From the NCBI GenBank assembly GCA_964434535.1, contig CAYSWA010000013.1, positions 1-62,565 of the forward strand: 62,565 nt of DNA. The letters are read 5' to 3'. Positions 33,285 through 41,329 of this stretch are shown in pieces (position 1 is the first letter of the stretch; every line of letters starts with the position of its first letter). The notes beneath the pieces are model-generated. The model searched no databases, had not been told where the DNA came from, and worked only from the letters and a program-made list of their open reading frames with translations. Origin of the DNA: SM23-32 sp964434535 (lineage in GTDB: Bacteria; Planctomycetota; Brocadiia; SM23-32). A program made the translations under genes and the position numbers.

Positions 33285-33319
33285 GAGCAACGAGCAACGA
33301 GCAACGAGCAACGAGCAAC
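33285..33319. repeat. five tandem copies of GAGCAAC
   Basis: Five perfect 7-bp repeats, then a degenerate sixth (GAGAACC). They lie about 45-80 bp upstream of the hflX -10 element. Nothing nearby suggests a CRISPR or an origin; slippage-prone repeats or a regulator site are possible. Confidence 0.85.
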
Positions 33320-33363
33320 GAGAACCCTTGACCCCGCGGCTGGCGCAACTGGCGGGATCGCTC

Positions 33364-33369
33364 TATAAT
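33364..33369 (+). promoter_or_regulatory. -10 element (TATAAT) before hflX
   Basis: Perfect TATAAT 36 bp before the ATG. TTGACC at 33328 is 30 bp away, too far for a normal -35; the hexamer at the right distance (TGGCGC) is poor, so an activator may be needed. Confidence 0.5.
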
Positions 33370-33404
33370 GTAGAGGGCGGGCAGTTGAGAACGAAGGGAA
33401 CTGC

Positions 33405-34748
33405 ATGGCGCAGATGAGACGGACGGGCCTCGGCCTGAGGGCCGAGAGGGCGGTCCTCGTCCAGGTCGCCCCGCACTGGGACCGGGACGAGGCCGACGAG
33501 ACGTTCTGCGAGCTGGCGAACCTCTCGCAGACCGCCGGGGCGGCGATCCGGGGGGAGGTGAGGCAGTTCCGCAGCCGCCCCGACCCGCGCACCTACCTGG
33601 GCAAGGGCAAGCTGGCCGAGCTGGGCGAGCTCTGCGAGCGGCTCGAGCCGGACGTGGTGATCTGCGACGACGAGCTGAGCCCCTCGCAGGTGAAGGCCCT
33701 GGAGGGGGCGCTTGACGTCAAGGTCGTCGACCGCAGCGAGATCATCCTCGACATCTTCGCCACCCACGCGCGCACCAAGCAGGCGAAGCTCCAGGTCGAG
33801 CTGGCGCAGCTCGAGTACGAGTTCCCCCGCCTGCGGCGGATGTGGACGCACCTGGACCGCACGGCCGGCGGCACGCTCGGCGGCCCGGTCGGGGGCGGGA
33901 TCGGCGTGCGGGGCCCTGGCGAGAAGCAGCTCGAGGTGGACCGCCGCCTGGTGCAGCGCCGCATCCACGACCTGAAGGCCGAGCTGGCGGTGATCGAGCG
34001 GCGCCGCCACACCACCGCCGAGGCGCGCCAGAAGCGCTTCTTCACCGTGGCCCTGGTCGGCTATACCAACGCCGGCAAATCCAGCATTATGAACGCGCTG
34101 ACCGACGCGCACGTGGCCGTGCGCGACCGGCTCTTCGAGACGTTGGACACCTGCACGCGGCGCTGGGAGCTGCCCGGGGGGCGCGACGCGCTGCTGAGCG
34201 ACACGGTCGGGTTCGTGCGCAAGTTCCCCCACCACCTGGCCGAGGCGTTCCACGCCACGCTGGAGGAGGCGTGCGAGGCCGACCTGATGCTCCACGTGGT
34301 CGACGCCTCCAAGCACGAGAGCGAGCAGGAGATCGAGGCGGTCAACGCCGTGCTGGAGGAGATCGGCTGCCTCGACGTGCCGACGACCTACCTGCTGAAC
34401 AAGTGGGACATGGTCGAGGACGCCTCGGACGTGGCCCTGCTGCGCAAGCTGGTCGGCGAGGTGATCTGCACCAGCGTGGTCAGCGGCGAGGGGCTGGAGG
34501 AGGTGACCCGGCGCGTCTGCGAGCGGCTCGACGAGCGCCGCACCCACCTGCTGGTGCGCGCGGGCGTGGAGAACGGGCGGCTCTTCAGCTTCCTGCACGC
34601 CAACGGGCAGGTGCTCGAGCAGCACTGCCACGACGCGACGATGGAGCTGCGCGTGCGGATCCGCCCGCAGTACACGGGCATCATCAGCAGCCTCGGCGGC
34701 GAGGTCGAGGAGGTCTCCGAAGGCGCCGCCCCCGGCCCGCTGCCATGA
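33405..34748 (+). CDS. hflX: GTPase HflX
   Basis: 447 residues. N-terminal HflX domain (about 20-200) with TYLGKGKLAELGELCERL and DDELSPSQVKALEGALDVKVVDR, the Gly-rich GGGIGVRGPGEKQLEVDRR, then the G domain: G1 GYTNAGKSS, switch regions with DTVGFVRKFPHHL, and NKWD. HflX binds the ribosome E-site region and splits stalled ribosomes under stress. The length fits the family. GAAGGGAA precedes the start. Confidence 0.95.
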   Translation: MAQMRRTGLGLRAERAVLVQVAPHWDRDEADETFCELANLSQTAGAAIRGEVRQFRSRPDPRTYLGKGKLAELGELCERLEPDVVICDDELSPSQVKALEGALDVKVVDRSEIILDIFATHARTKQAKLQVELAQLEYEFPRLRRMWTHLDRTAGGTLGGPVGGGIGVRGPGEKQLEVDRRLVQRRIHDLKAELAVIERRRHTTAEARQKRFFTVALVGYTNAGKSSIMNALTDAHVAVRDRLFETLDTCTRRWELPGGRDALLSDTVGFVRKFPHHLAEAFHATLEEACEADLMLHVVDASKHESEQEIEAVNAVLEEIGCLDVPTTYLLNKWDMVEDASDVALLRKLVGEVICTSVVSGEGLEEVTRRVCERLDERRTHLLVRAGVENGRLFSFLHANGQVLEQHCHDATMELRVRIRPQYTGIISSLGGEVEEVSEGAAPGPLP

Positions 34749-35407
34749 GCTGCCGCTGTAGCAGGACGGCGAGCCCCGCTCGCCGCTCAAGGGCGCCTCG
34801 TCGAGCACGTCGCTGAACTGCTCGGCCCAGCGGTTCTCCACCTCCAGGGCGAGCGCGTAGGGCAGGTAGCGCTCGAAGAGCTCCGGCGTCCTGCGCGGGC
34901 CGTCCAGGTAGTCGAGCCGGTCCTGCTCGGCTGCGCCCAGGTACATGCGGAACCCCTCGACCTGATCCATCAGGCGGCGGCCGCCGCGCCGATGGTCCAA
35001 CCCGTCAGCCAGGCCAGCATAAACAGGTAGGCGAAGAACGGCTCCCGCCCGTGCGGCATCAGCAGCCCCGCGCAGAGCAGCGTCGCCGCCGAGAGGATGA
35101 TCTGGCCCGGAGGGCCATGCCACGTCAACGTGTACGCGCCGTCGCTCTCGCTGACGGTCAGGTGGCCCTTGACGGCCATGCTGACCAGGGCGGCGCTGAG
35201 GCACCGGTTGTCGTAGCCCATCTCCATCAGGTAGCGCGCGGCCGCCGGCGAGAGGCCCGGCGGCGGCTCGTAGAGCGGGATGACGAGCCCACGCTGCGGG
35301 TCGACTCCGACCGCCATCCAGGCCGCCGGGTAGTAAACGACCACGATGGCGAGCCCCGCCAGCGCCAGCAGGGCGACGGCGAGGGCGGCGATGATGGTCA
35401 GCGGCAC
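34749..35407 (-). pseudogene. remnant of a DUF2207 membrane protein
   Basis: Two pieces of the DUF2207 C-terminal half in different frames. The first (35407-34970) reads a membrane helix, VGVDPQRGLVIPLYEPPPGLSP, DNRCLSAALVSMAVKGHLTV and further hydrophobic segments. Its TGA overlaps an ATG (TGATG at 34972-34968) that opens the second piece: EGFRMYLGAAEQDRLDYL, RTPELFERYLPYALALEVEN, then YSGSSW running into the end of hflX. The large N-terminal domain and signal peptide are absent, and sequence between the pieces is missing, so this is most likely a decayed gene rather than two functional ones. Confidence 0.7.
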
Positions 35408-35508
35408 GGGTTCTGCCTCGCGCGCAAGGGGTCACCTGGCCCGGCAGGCTGGCGGTAAGTCTCCGCGATGGCGGGACCCCCGGGGCAAGGCGTCGGCCCG
35501 GGGGGGAC

Positions 35509-35537
35509 TTGGCCGGCTCCGTGGCCTTTGTTAGGCT
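35509..35537 (+). promoter_or_regulatory. weak promoter candidate before apbE
   Basis: TTGGCC, 17 bp, TAGGCT at 35532-35537, about 30 bp before the ATG. Only a fair match to the consensus. Confidence 0.35.
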
Positions 35538-35566
35538 GGTGTGTGAACTGCTCACCCGGACGGGCC

Positions 35567-36649
35567 ATGACCAGACGCAGCGCCGCCATAGCCGTGGCCG
35601 CATTGGTTGCGGCCTTTGCCGCCGCCGCGCTCCTCCGTCACCGCGCGCCGCGGCCGGCGCGCGGCGCGCCCGAGCGACCCGGGCCGGCCGTGCGCGAGCG
35701 GCCCGACCGGCCGGGACGCTTCGAGATGCGCTTCAGCGTGATGGGCACCGACGGGCGCTTTGACGTGCGCGCGCCGCACGCCCCGGCGGCGCGCCGCATG
35801 TGCGAGCCGGCCCTGGCCCGCCTGCGGCAGATCGAGCGGGCCATGAGCACCTACCTGGAGGACAGCGACGTGAGCCGGCTCAACCGCCTGGGCGGGCAAG
35901 GGCCGGTCGCCGTCGGTGCGGAGACCCGGCACGTGCTGGAGCGCTCGCTGGAGTTCTCCGGGCTGACGGGCGGGGCCTTCGACGTGACCTACGCGCCCCT
36001 GCGTGGCCTTTGGCTGGAAGCCCAGCAGGCAGACCGGCTCCCTTCCGAACGGGCGCTGGAGGCGGCGCTCGCCGCCGTGGGCCACGAGAAGCTGCTGCTC
36101 GGACCGGAGGGGGCCCGCTTCGGCGCGCCCGGCATGGCCGTCGACCTGGGCGGCATCGCCAAAGGATATGCCATCGACGCGGCGGCCGGCGCGCTCAGGG
36201 CCGCCGGCGCCTCGGCGGGCATCGTGGACGTGGGCGGCGACCTGCGCCTGTTCGGCCTTCCCGAGCCGGGCGGGCGATGGAAGGTGGAGGTCAACGCGCC
36301 GGCCGGCGTCGAGGAGCGCGTCGTGCTCGCCGTGCCGGGCTGCGCCGTGGCGACCAGCGGCGACTACGCCCGCCGCTTCAGCGTGGCCGGCGAGCGCTTT
36401 TCCCACATCATCGACCCCCGCACCGGGCGGCCCGTGGCCGACGTGCCGAGCGTCACCGTCGTGGCGCCCGACGCGATCACGGCCGACGCCCTCGCCACCG
36501 GCCTGAGCGTGCTCGGGCCGGCCGACGGCGTGGCGCTGGTAGACTCGCTCGCCGGCGTCGAGTGCATGATGACGGCGCGGAGCGACGGCGCCGAGGTGCG
36601 CCGCCACCTCTCGCGGGGCTTCGCACGATACCTGGAGGAAGGCCGATGA
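35567..36649 (+). CDS. apbE: FAD:protein FMN transferase (ApbE)
   Basis: 360 residues from the ATG at 35567, which begins a membrane anchor (SAAIAVAALVAAFAAAALL). The ApbE core follows: FSVMGTDGRFDV, MSTYLEDSDVSRLNRLGGQG, GGAFDVTYAPL, VDLGGIAKGYAIDAAAGAL (flavin and metal site), IVDVGGDLRLFG, VATSGDYARRF, and HIIDPRTGRPVADVPSVTVVAPDAITADALATGL with the conserved Asp and Thr. It attaches FMN to Thr of flavoproteins such as Rnf or Nqr subunits; no such target is in the window. The stop overlaps the next gene by 4 bp. Confidence 0.93.
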   Translation: MTRRSAAIAVAALVAAFAAAALLRHRAPRPARGAPERPGPAVRERPDRPGRFEMRFSVMGTDGRFDVRAPHAPAARRMCEPALARLRQIERAMSTYLEDSDVSRLNRLGGQGPVAVGAETRHVLERSLEFSGLTGGAFDVTYAPLRGLWLEAQQADRLPSERALEAALAAVGHEKLLLGPEGARFGAPGMAVDLGGIAKGYAIDAAAGALRAAGASAGIVDVGGDLRLFGLPEPGGRWKVEVNAPAGVEERVVLAVPGCAVATSGDYARRFSVAGERFSHIIDPRTGRPVADVPSVTVVAPDAITADALATGLSVLGPADGVALVDSLAGVECMMTARSDGAEVRRHLSRGFARYLEEGR

Positions 36650-37341
36650 GGGGCGGGGCCGAGCTGAGGCTGGCGCCGGCGCAGATCAGCTTCCGGGTGC
36701 TGCGGCGCGACCCGGAGGGCACGAGCCCGCGCGCCGCCGCCCGCGCCGTGGAGGAGTTCCTCCGGCGCCGCCGCGAGGGCCTGGCCGAGGCGGTGGAGGT
36801 CGGCTTCGAGGCCGGCGTGGTGGTCATCCGCGCCGAGGGGGCCGCCGCCGCCGACATGATCCGGGAGGCCGAGGAGCTGCTGGTGGAGGAAGCGCGCCTC
36901 GCGGTCGAGGCCGAGCTCGAGGTCGACCCCGAGAAGTTCGCCGTCTCCGTCGGCGAGCTGGCCGAGGAAGGGGAGGCGGAGCTCGAACGCGAGGTCCTCT
37001 ACAGCAAGGTGCGCTACTTCCCCCATCCGGAGTGCCAGTGGTTCGAGATATCTTCCGGCACGCTGATGCTCTCCGACCGCCAGGTCATCTACGAGCCCGA
37101 GTGGGTGATCATGACCGAAGAGGGCGAGGGGGCGCTGAACCCGGGCTCGCACGTGATCCCGCTGGAGGAGGTCGGCCGTGTCTACCGGGGCGAATGGTGG
37201 GACCTGCCGTGCCTGATGATCCAGACGGCGGGGCGGACCTATCGCTACGGCTGGCCGGCCGCCCGCGGGGAGCCGGAGACGGAGTTCGACGTCGACGAGT
37301 GGCTGGTGGCGCTGCGCAGGCTGATGGAGGACTGGGCGTGA
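36646..37341 (+). CDS. hypothetical protein with a PH-like domain
   Basis: 231 residues, no confident family. The first ~120 residues are charged and helical, with a beta-alpha piece (VEVGFEAGVVVIRAEG). The last ~110 residues (WFEISSGTLMLSDRQVIYEP, SHVIPLEEVGRVYRG, LMIQTAGRTYRYGWP) follow the strand pattern of bacterial PH/GRAM-type domains. It is coupled to apbE upstream (ATGA) and to rnpA downstream (TGATG type overlap). Function unknown. Confidence 0.7.
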   Translation: MRGGAELRLAPAQISFRVLRRDPEGTSPRAAARAVEEFLRRRREGLAEAVEVGFEAGVVVIRAEGAAAADMIREAEELLVEEARLAVEAELEVDPEKFAVSVGELAEEGEAELEREVLYSKVRYFPHPECQWFEISSGTLMLSDRQVIYEPEWVIMTEEGEGALNPGSHVIPLEEVGRVYRGEWWDLPCLMIQTAGRTYRYGWPAARGEPETEFDVDEWLVALRRLMEDWA

Positions 37342-37712
37342 TGGCGCGCTTCGGATTCCCCCGGCAGGCCCGGCTGGTGCGGCGCCGCGACTTCGAGCGC
37401 GCCTACCGCCGCGGACGGCGCCACCGGATCGGGCCGCTCCGCTTCTGCGCGCTCTCCCGCGGCGAGGGCGGCAGCCGCCTCGGCCTCTCCATCAGCCGCA
37501 AGGTCGGCAAGCCCGTCGTGCGCAACCGCTGGAAGCGGGCCATCCGCGAGGCGTTCCGGCTCAACCGGCACCTGCTGCGCCGGCCGCACGACATCGTGGT
37601 CTCGGTCGAGTGGGAGGCCGGCCCCGAGGACGTGGCGCGCGTCGAGGCGAGCTTCCGCGAGCTGATCGCGCGGCTCAACGCCGAGGGCGCGCCGCAGGAG
37701 GGTGGACCGTGA
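37341..37712 (+). CDS. rnpA: ribonuclease P protein component
   Basis: 123 residues. The family signature is clear: RLVRRRDFERAYRRGRR near the start and GLSISRKVGKPVVRNRWKRAIREAFR, the RNR motif that binds RNase P RNA. It helps the ribozyme cleave 5' leaders from pre-tRNA. The usual upstream partner rpmH (ribosomal protein L34) and downstream yidC are absent; only yidD is retained. Overlaps the previous stop by one base; a GTG three bases earlier is an alternative. Confidence 0.95.
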   Translation: MARFGFPRQARLVRRRDFERAYRRGRRHRIGPLRFCALSRGEGGSRLGLSISRKVGKPVVRNRWKRAIREAFRLNRHLLRRPHDIVVSVEWEAGPEDVARVEASFRELIARLNAEGAPQEGGP

Positions 37713-37948
37713 CCGTGCTCAGGGCCATCAACCGTGGGCTCGGCGCGCTGGTGATCGGCCTGGTGCGCATCTACCAGCGGGTCGTCTCGCCGCTGGTCCC
37801 GCCGAGCTGCCGCTACACGCCCTCGTGCAGCCAGTACATGATCGACGCGGTGCGCAAGAAGGGGGTGGTGGTGGGCGCGCTGAAGGGCCTGCTGCGGATC
37901 CTGCGCTGCAACCCGCTCTTCCCCGGCGGCCACGATCCGATCGAGTAG
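37709..37948 (+). CDS. yidD: membrane protein insertion efficiency factor YidD
   Basis: 79 residues, GTG start overlapping rnpA by 4 bp. A hydrophobic start (LGALVIGLVRIYQRVVSPL) and the motif SCRYTPSCSQYMIDAVRKKG, then CNPLFPGGHDPI, are diagnostic of YidD, a small membrane-associated helper of YidC. Its 3' end lies 8 bp from the end of the convergent HEAT-repeat gene. Confidence 0.95.
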   Translation: MTVLRAINRGLGALVIGLVRIYQRVVSPLVPPSCRYTPSCSQYMIDAVRKKGVVVGALKGLLRILRCNPLFPGGHDPIE

Positions 37949-37955
37949 GGCGCCC

Positions 37956-39644
37956 TCAAACGTCCTCGCCGAGGCCCTCCAGCGCCTGGCGCACGTAGAA
38001 GAGCACGTCTTCGTGGCTGCCGATCAGGGCCTCGACCACGGGTTCGCGCCGGTAGTACTCCTCGCTGCCCCTCACGGCGCGGAGGCGCCGGAGGAACGCG
38101 GCTTCCTGGCGGGCCGCCTCGCGCAGCGGCGAGACGGTGCGCTCGCCGCCGATCCTGGCCAGGGCCACCGCAGCGGTCCAGCGCACGAAGTCCGGCTGGC
38201 GGAAGACCTCGAGCTTCCGCGCCGTCTCTTCGATCTGCTCGGCGGAGAGGCCCTGCCAGTCGGCGTCGGCGCCCTCCCCGGTGAGGGAGCCGTCCTCGCC
38301 GACGGCGATCTTGGGCTCCCTGCGTTCGGTGAGGTAGTCGCCCAGGAGGGGGACGGCTTCCTGGACCCGGAGTTCGCCGAAGGTCTTGGCGGCGGCCCAG
38401 ATGATGAAGGGGCCGGGCTCCTGGCCCCGGACCTTCCCCATCAGGAAGGGCACGACGAACTCGCCCGCCGTGACCAGCGCCTCCTGGGCCCCGATGCGCA
38501 GCTCGGTCAGGTCGTCCAGGCGCTCCTGGCTGATGTTCTGCTCCTTGACGGCCTCCTGGAAGCGGTCCAGCTCGTTGAGCAGGTACTCGACGGCCTGGTC
38601 CTGGTTCAGGCGGCAGAGGGCGATGGCCGCGCCGATGCGGATGCGCTTGTCCTGGCCCCTGTCGTCCATGACCTCGGTGAGGTTCCGCTCGATCTGCTCC
38701 CGCTCGGCCGGCGTGGTGCGCGGCGAGAGGGCGGCGAGGGCGAGCCCGCGGGCGGCCGCCACGCGCCAGGCGCTCTCCCACTTGGTGTCGCGCAGGTCGC
38801 TGTTGAGCTTCTCGATGCTCGGCTCGTCGGCGACGGTGCCGAGGGCCATCAGGATCTCGGCGGCGCGCTTGGTGTCGAGCGTTACGGCCAGCTCGTCGAT
38901 GAGGGCCTGGCGCACCTCGTTGAGCACGCGCTCGGCGCGGGCGGTGCCCTGCTCGGTCTCGATGAACTCGACCAGCGCCGGCACGATCCTGTCTTTCAGC
39001 TCCTTGACGTTCGCCTCGGCGCCCTGGCGGATCGCGGCGTTGTCCGAGAGCAGCGCCTCCAGCAGGAAGCGGCTCCGGGCGGAGGTCGGCTCGATCTCGT
39101 AGAGCAGCCTCGCCGCGTAGACGGCCTGGATGCCCCGGCCGGCCCCGAAGCGCTGCTCCAGGACCTCGGTGGCCTCCTCGTATCTCATGTCGCGCAGCCC
39201 CTCGCCCGCCTTCTTGACGCAATCGGGGTCGCTGCCGTCGAAGGCCCGCGCGAGCAGCTCCACCGCCTTCGGCTTCCAGACCTGCGAGAGGCCGGCCACG
39301 CTCTCGATGCTCTTCAGGCGGACCTGCTTGTTCGGGTCCTCGATCAGCTCCCCCAGCGCGCTGAGCGACTCCATGCGCCGCACCTTGCCCAGGAAATCGC
39401 CGGCCCCGATGCGCACGTTCGGGTTCTCGCTGCTGAGCGCCTCGCGCACCTCCGGCATGGCCTTCTTGTGCATGCGGACCAGCTCCTCGACGGCGCGCCG
39501 GCGCACCTCCTCGTTGTCCTTCCTGAGCCGCTCGATGTAGTAGCTCGGCTCGTCGCTCGCCGGGCAGCCCGCCAGGGCCGCCACCGCGAGGGCGAGCGCC
39601 ACCGCAAGCCACCGCCGCCGCCCGTCGCTGCCCATCCGCGTCAT
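37956..39644 (-). CDS. HEAT-repeat lipoprotein
   Basis: 562 residues. The start ATG at 39644 opens a lipoprotein signal (WLAVALALAVAALAGC, lipid-bearing Cys). The mature protein is made of repeated helical pairs of HEAT/PBS-lyase type, such as LSSENPNVRIGAGDFLGKV and LIEDPNKQVRLKSIESVAGL, continuing to the C-terminus, with a looser region near 390-470. Such scaffolds mediate protein contacts at the membrane; no partner is evident. It has its own promoter. Confidence 0.85.
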   Translation of the reverse strand: MTRMGSDGRRRWLAVALALAVAALAGCPASDEPSYYIERLRKDNEEVRRRAVEELVRMHKKAMPEVREALSSENPNVRIGAGDFLGKVRRMESLSALGELIEDPNKQVRLKSIESVAGLSQVWKPKAVELLARAFDGSDPDCVKKAGEGLRDMRYEEATEVLEQRFGAGRGIQAVYAARLLYEIEPTSARSRFLLEALLSDNAAIRQGAEANVKELKDRIVPALVEFIETEQGTARAERVLNEVRQALIDELAVTLDTKRAAEILMALGTVADEPSIEKLNSDLRDTKWESAWRVAAARGLALAALSPRTTPAEREQIERNLTEVMDDRGQDKRIRIGAAIALCRLNQDQAVEYLLNELDRFQEAVKEQNISQERLDDLTELRIGAQEALVTAGEFVVPFLMGKVRGQEPGPFIIWAAAKTFGELRVQEAVPLLGDYLTERREPKIAVGEDGSLTGEGADADWQGLSAEQIEETARKLEVFRQPDFVRWTAAVALARIGGERTVSPLREAARQEAAFLRRLRAVRGSEEYYRREPVVEALIGSHEDVLFYVRQALEGLGEDV

Positions 39645-39690
39645 CGCTCCGGTATCCTCGTTTGCCACAGGGAGTTGCGCATGAGGGACT

Positions 39691-39719
39691 AACATAGTTG
39701 CGCCGCGCCGAAGCGTCAA
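39691..39719 (-). promoter_or_regulatory. promoter of the HEAT-repeat lipoprotein gene
   Basis: On the minus strand: TTGACG (39719-39714), 17-bp spacer, TATGTT (39696-39691). The predicted start near 39684 gives a 40-nt leader to the ATG at 39644 and excludes longer forms of the protein. Confidence 0.7.
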
Positions 39720-39798
39720 GTGCCCCGTCGCCCCTCCCCCCGCCCGCGGCGCGGAGCGCTCGCAGGAGGACTCGGCGGTGAAGCTCACCCGGGCGTGA

Positions 39799-40560
39799 CT
39801 ATGGGACGTCCGGCCGTTCGTACCACATCGGGCAGCCCTCGCGGCTCTCCAGCGCCTTCGGGTCCCGCGCCACGCGCAGGAAGCCGCCGATGATCCCCCG
39901 GAAGCCGAGCCAGTCCAGCTTGCGCGCGCTGGTCAGCGCCTTCTCGCGCAGCACGACGAACCGCAGTCCCCGCCGGCGCCCCCAGCGCTTCAGCGCCTGC
40001 GAGAAGTGGATCTCCTCCGAGGCGTAGTAGCGCTCGTCGAAGCCGCCGGTGCCCTCGAACGCCCCCCCCAGGCAGAACAGGTACGAGCCGGCCGCCAGCC
40101 GGGCCAGCTTCATCAGCAGGACCACGCCGCTGAAGAAGAGCCGGTCGGGCAGGGCGAGGGGCCGGTCGGCGTCGATGGTCGTGCCGCCGCCGACGAAGCG
40201 GCCCGTCTCCAGCGCCTCCAGCGAGCGCCGCAGCAGGAGGGGAGGGATGAGCGTGTCGGCGTCGAGGAAGACCAGGTGCCGCCCCCGCGCGGCCCGGGCG
40301 CCGGCGTTGCGGGCGCGCGCTATCTGGCGGTGCGGCTCGCGCACGAGACGCGCGCCGCGCGCCGCGGCGATCTCGGGCGTGCGGTCGCTCGAGGCGTTGT
40401 CGACCACGATCACCTCGCCCTCGCGGCCGGCGAGGCGGGCCATGGCCGCCTCGACGCAGCGGAGCGTGCGGGGCAGCAGCGCCTCCTCGTTGTAGGCGGG
40501 GATCACGATCGAGTAGTCGACGTTCAGAGCGGGCCTCCTCGTGCGGGCGAGGCCCGCCAT
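39799..40560 (-). CDS. family 2 glycosyltransferase
   Basis: 253 residues. GT-A fold motifs: YSIVIPAYNEEALLPRTL, VIVVDNASSDRTPEIAAARG, the GARAARGRHLVFLDADTLIP region with the DxD metal site, and EEIHFSQALKRWG. It transfers a sugar from a nucleotide donor, probably to a lipid or protein. A TAGAAT on the minus strand (40564-40559) overlaps the ATG at 40560; if it is the -10, translation must begin later, perhaps at a CTG at 40527 behind GAGGAGG. No other glycan genes adjoin it. Confidence 0.85.
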   Translation of the reverse strand: MAGLARTRRPALNVDYSIVIPAYNEEALLPRTLRCVEAAMARLAGREGEVIVVDNASSDRTPEIAAARGARLVREPHRQIARARNAGARAARGRHLVFLDADTLIPPLLLRRSLEALETGRFVGGGTTIDADRPLALPDRLFFSGVVLLMKLARLAAGSYLFCLGGAFEGTGGFDERYYASEEIHFSQALKRWGRRRGLRFVVLREKALTSARKLDWLGFRGIIGGFLRVARDPKALESREGCPMWYERPDVP

Positions 40561-40674
40561 TCTACCGCGCCCGGCCCGCGCCCGCAGGGACCGGCGCTTT
40601 CCTCCACCGCCCGCCGAGAACGAGATACAGCTCGCTCGCCAGAGGACAGCTGAATGAGCCCGGGCAAATGGCGG

Positions 40675-40703
40675 TTGCCATTGCGGGCGGTCTCGGTTAT
40701 ATT
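40675..40703 (+). promoter_or_regulatory. promoter ahead of the cold-shock gene
   Basis: TTGCCA at 40675-40680, 17-bp spacer, TATATT at 40698-40703. The expected start near 40710 implies a long untranslated leader. Confidence 0.6.
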
Positions 40704-40996
40704 GGAGGGTGTCAAAGACGGCTCCTTCGCCCGCGATCGGGCGGCACGGCGCTTCAGCTGTGCGGAGCGGTCCGAGTGATCTTTCGTAACTGCGTGAGCC
40801 CGTCTGGCTGCGCCGCTTGTGCGGGGCCCGCCTTTCGGTGCGGCACGTGCTGAGGCATGTGACACCCCTCGGGCACCCTCACCCGCGGCGGCGTAACCGG
40901 TGCCTTGCCTGCCATCCTCCGTAGTTCCGACTGACGCTCTGTACCGGCCCCAAGTGTGAGCGTCCTACGGAGCGCCTTCGACCTTTCGAGCTATAA

Positions 40997-41015
40997 GGCG
41001 CGCAAGTGGCGCGCC
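40997..41015 (+). promoter_or_regulatory. leader hairpin upstream of the cold-shock gene
   Basis: GGCGCGC, loop AAGTG, GCGCGCC: a 7-bp perfect stem ending 35 bp before the ATG. In csp genes of other bacteria leader folding controls translation with temperature; that role here is inference. Confidence 0.45.
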
Positions 41016-41050
41016 GGCTCCAGTGCAGTAGCAGTTCATGAGGTGCAGCA

Positions 41051-41254
41051 ATGCCTAAGGGCAAGGTAAAGTGGTTCAGCGACTCGAAGGGCTACGGCTT
41101 CATCACCCCTGACGATGGCAGCAAGGACGTCTTCGTCCATCACAGCGCCATCCAGGGCGACGGCTTCCGTACGCTGGCCGAAGGCCAGGAAGTCGAATAC
41201 GAGGTCGAGCAGGGCCCTAAGGGCCTGCGAGCCGCCAACGTGGTGAAGCTCTAA
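41051..41254 (+). CDS. cold-shock protein (CspA family)
   Basis: 67 residues, the whole protein being one cold-shock domain. RNP1 KGYGFITP and RNP2 DVFVHHSAI are intact, with GKVKWFSDSKGYGF at the start. It binds single-stranded RNA and DNA and melts secondary structure. Codon use is good and GAGGTG precedes the ATG. A strong terminator follows, so it is a monocistronic unit. Confidence 0.97.
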   Translation: MPKGKVKWFSDSKGYGFITPDDGSKDVFVHHSAIQGDGFRTLAEGQEVEYEVEQGPKGLRAANVVKL

Positions 41255-41274
41255 GCGCCACGCAGTGAAGAGCC

Positions 41275-41316
41275 GAGGGCGCCGGAGCGCGGAGGGACGC
41301 GCCGGCGCCCTCTTTA
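41275..41316 (+). terminator. intrinsic terminator after the cold-shock gene
   Basis: An 11-bp perfect stem, GAGGGCGCCGG paired with CCGGCGCCCTC, with a 16-nt loop and TTTA following. It also lies 14 bp from the end of the convergent membrane protein gene. Confidence 0.85.
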
Positions 41317-41329
41317 CGTACGGGCACCC

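Larger units (their letters stand above)
33089..33404. other. intergenic region between divergent Gfo/Idh and hflX
   Basis: 316 bp without a supportable gene. It holds the minus-strand promoter at 33137-33165, a block of five 7-bp tandem repeats at 33285-33319, and a TATAAT at 33364-33369 ahead of hflX. Confidence 0.7.
40561..41050. other. 490-bp intergenic region, mostly the csp leader
   Basis: No protein gene is supportable. It contains a good forward promoter at 40675-40703, which would give the cold-shock gene a leader of about 340 nt, and a hairpin at 40997-41015 close to the start codon. The part between is rich in short inverted repeats. Confidence 0.6.

Noticed and set aside
33285..33319. 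Possible CRISPR-like array
   Set aside because: The 7-bp units are adjacent with no spacers, and no cas genes are near.
40668..40853. Possible 61-residue Cys-containing small protein before the cold-shock gene
   Set aside because: No ribosome site, it overlaps the promoter, and the composition is random; the region reads better as an untranslated leader.
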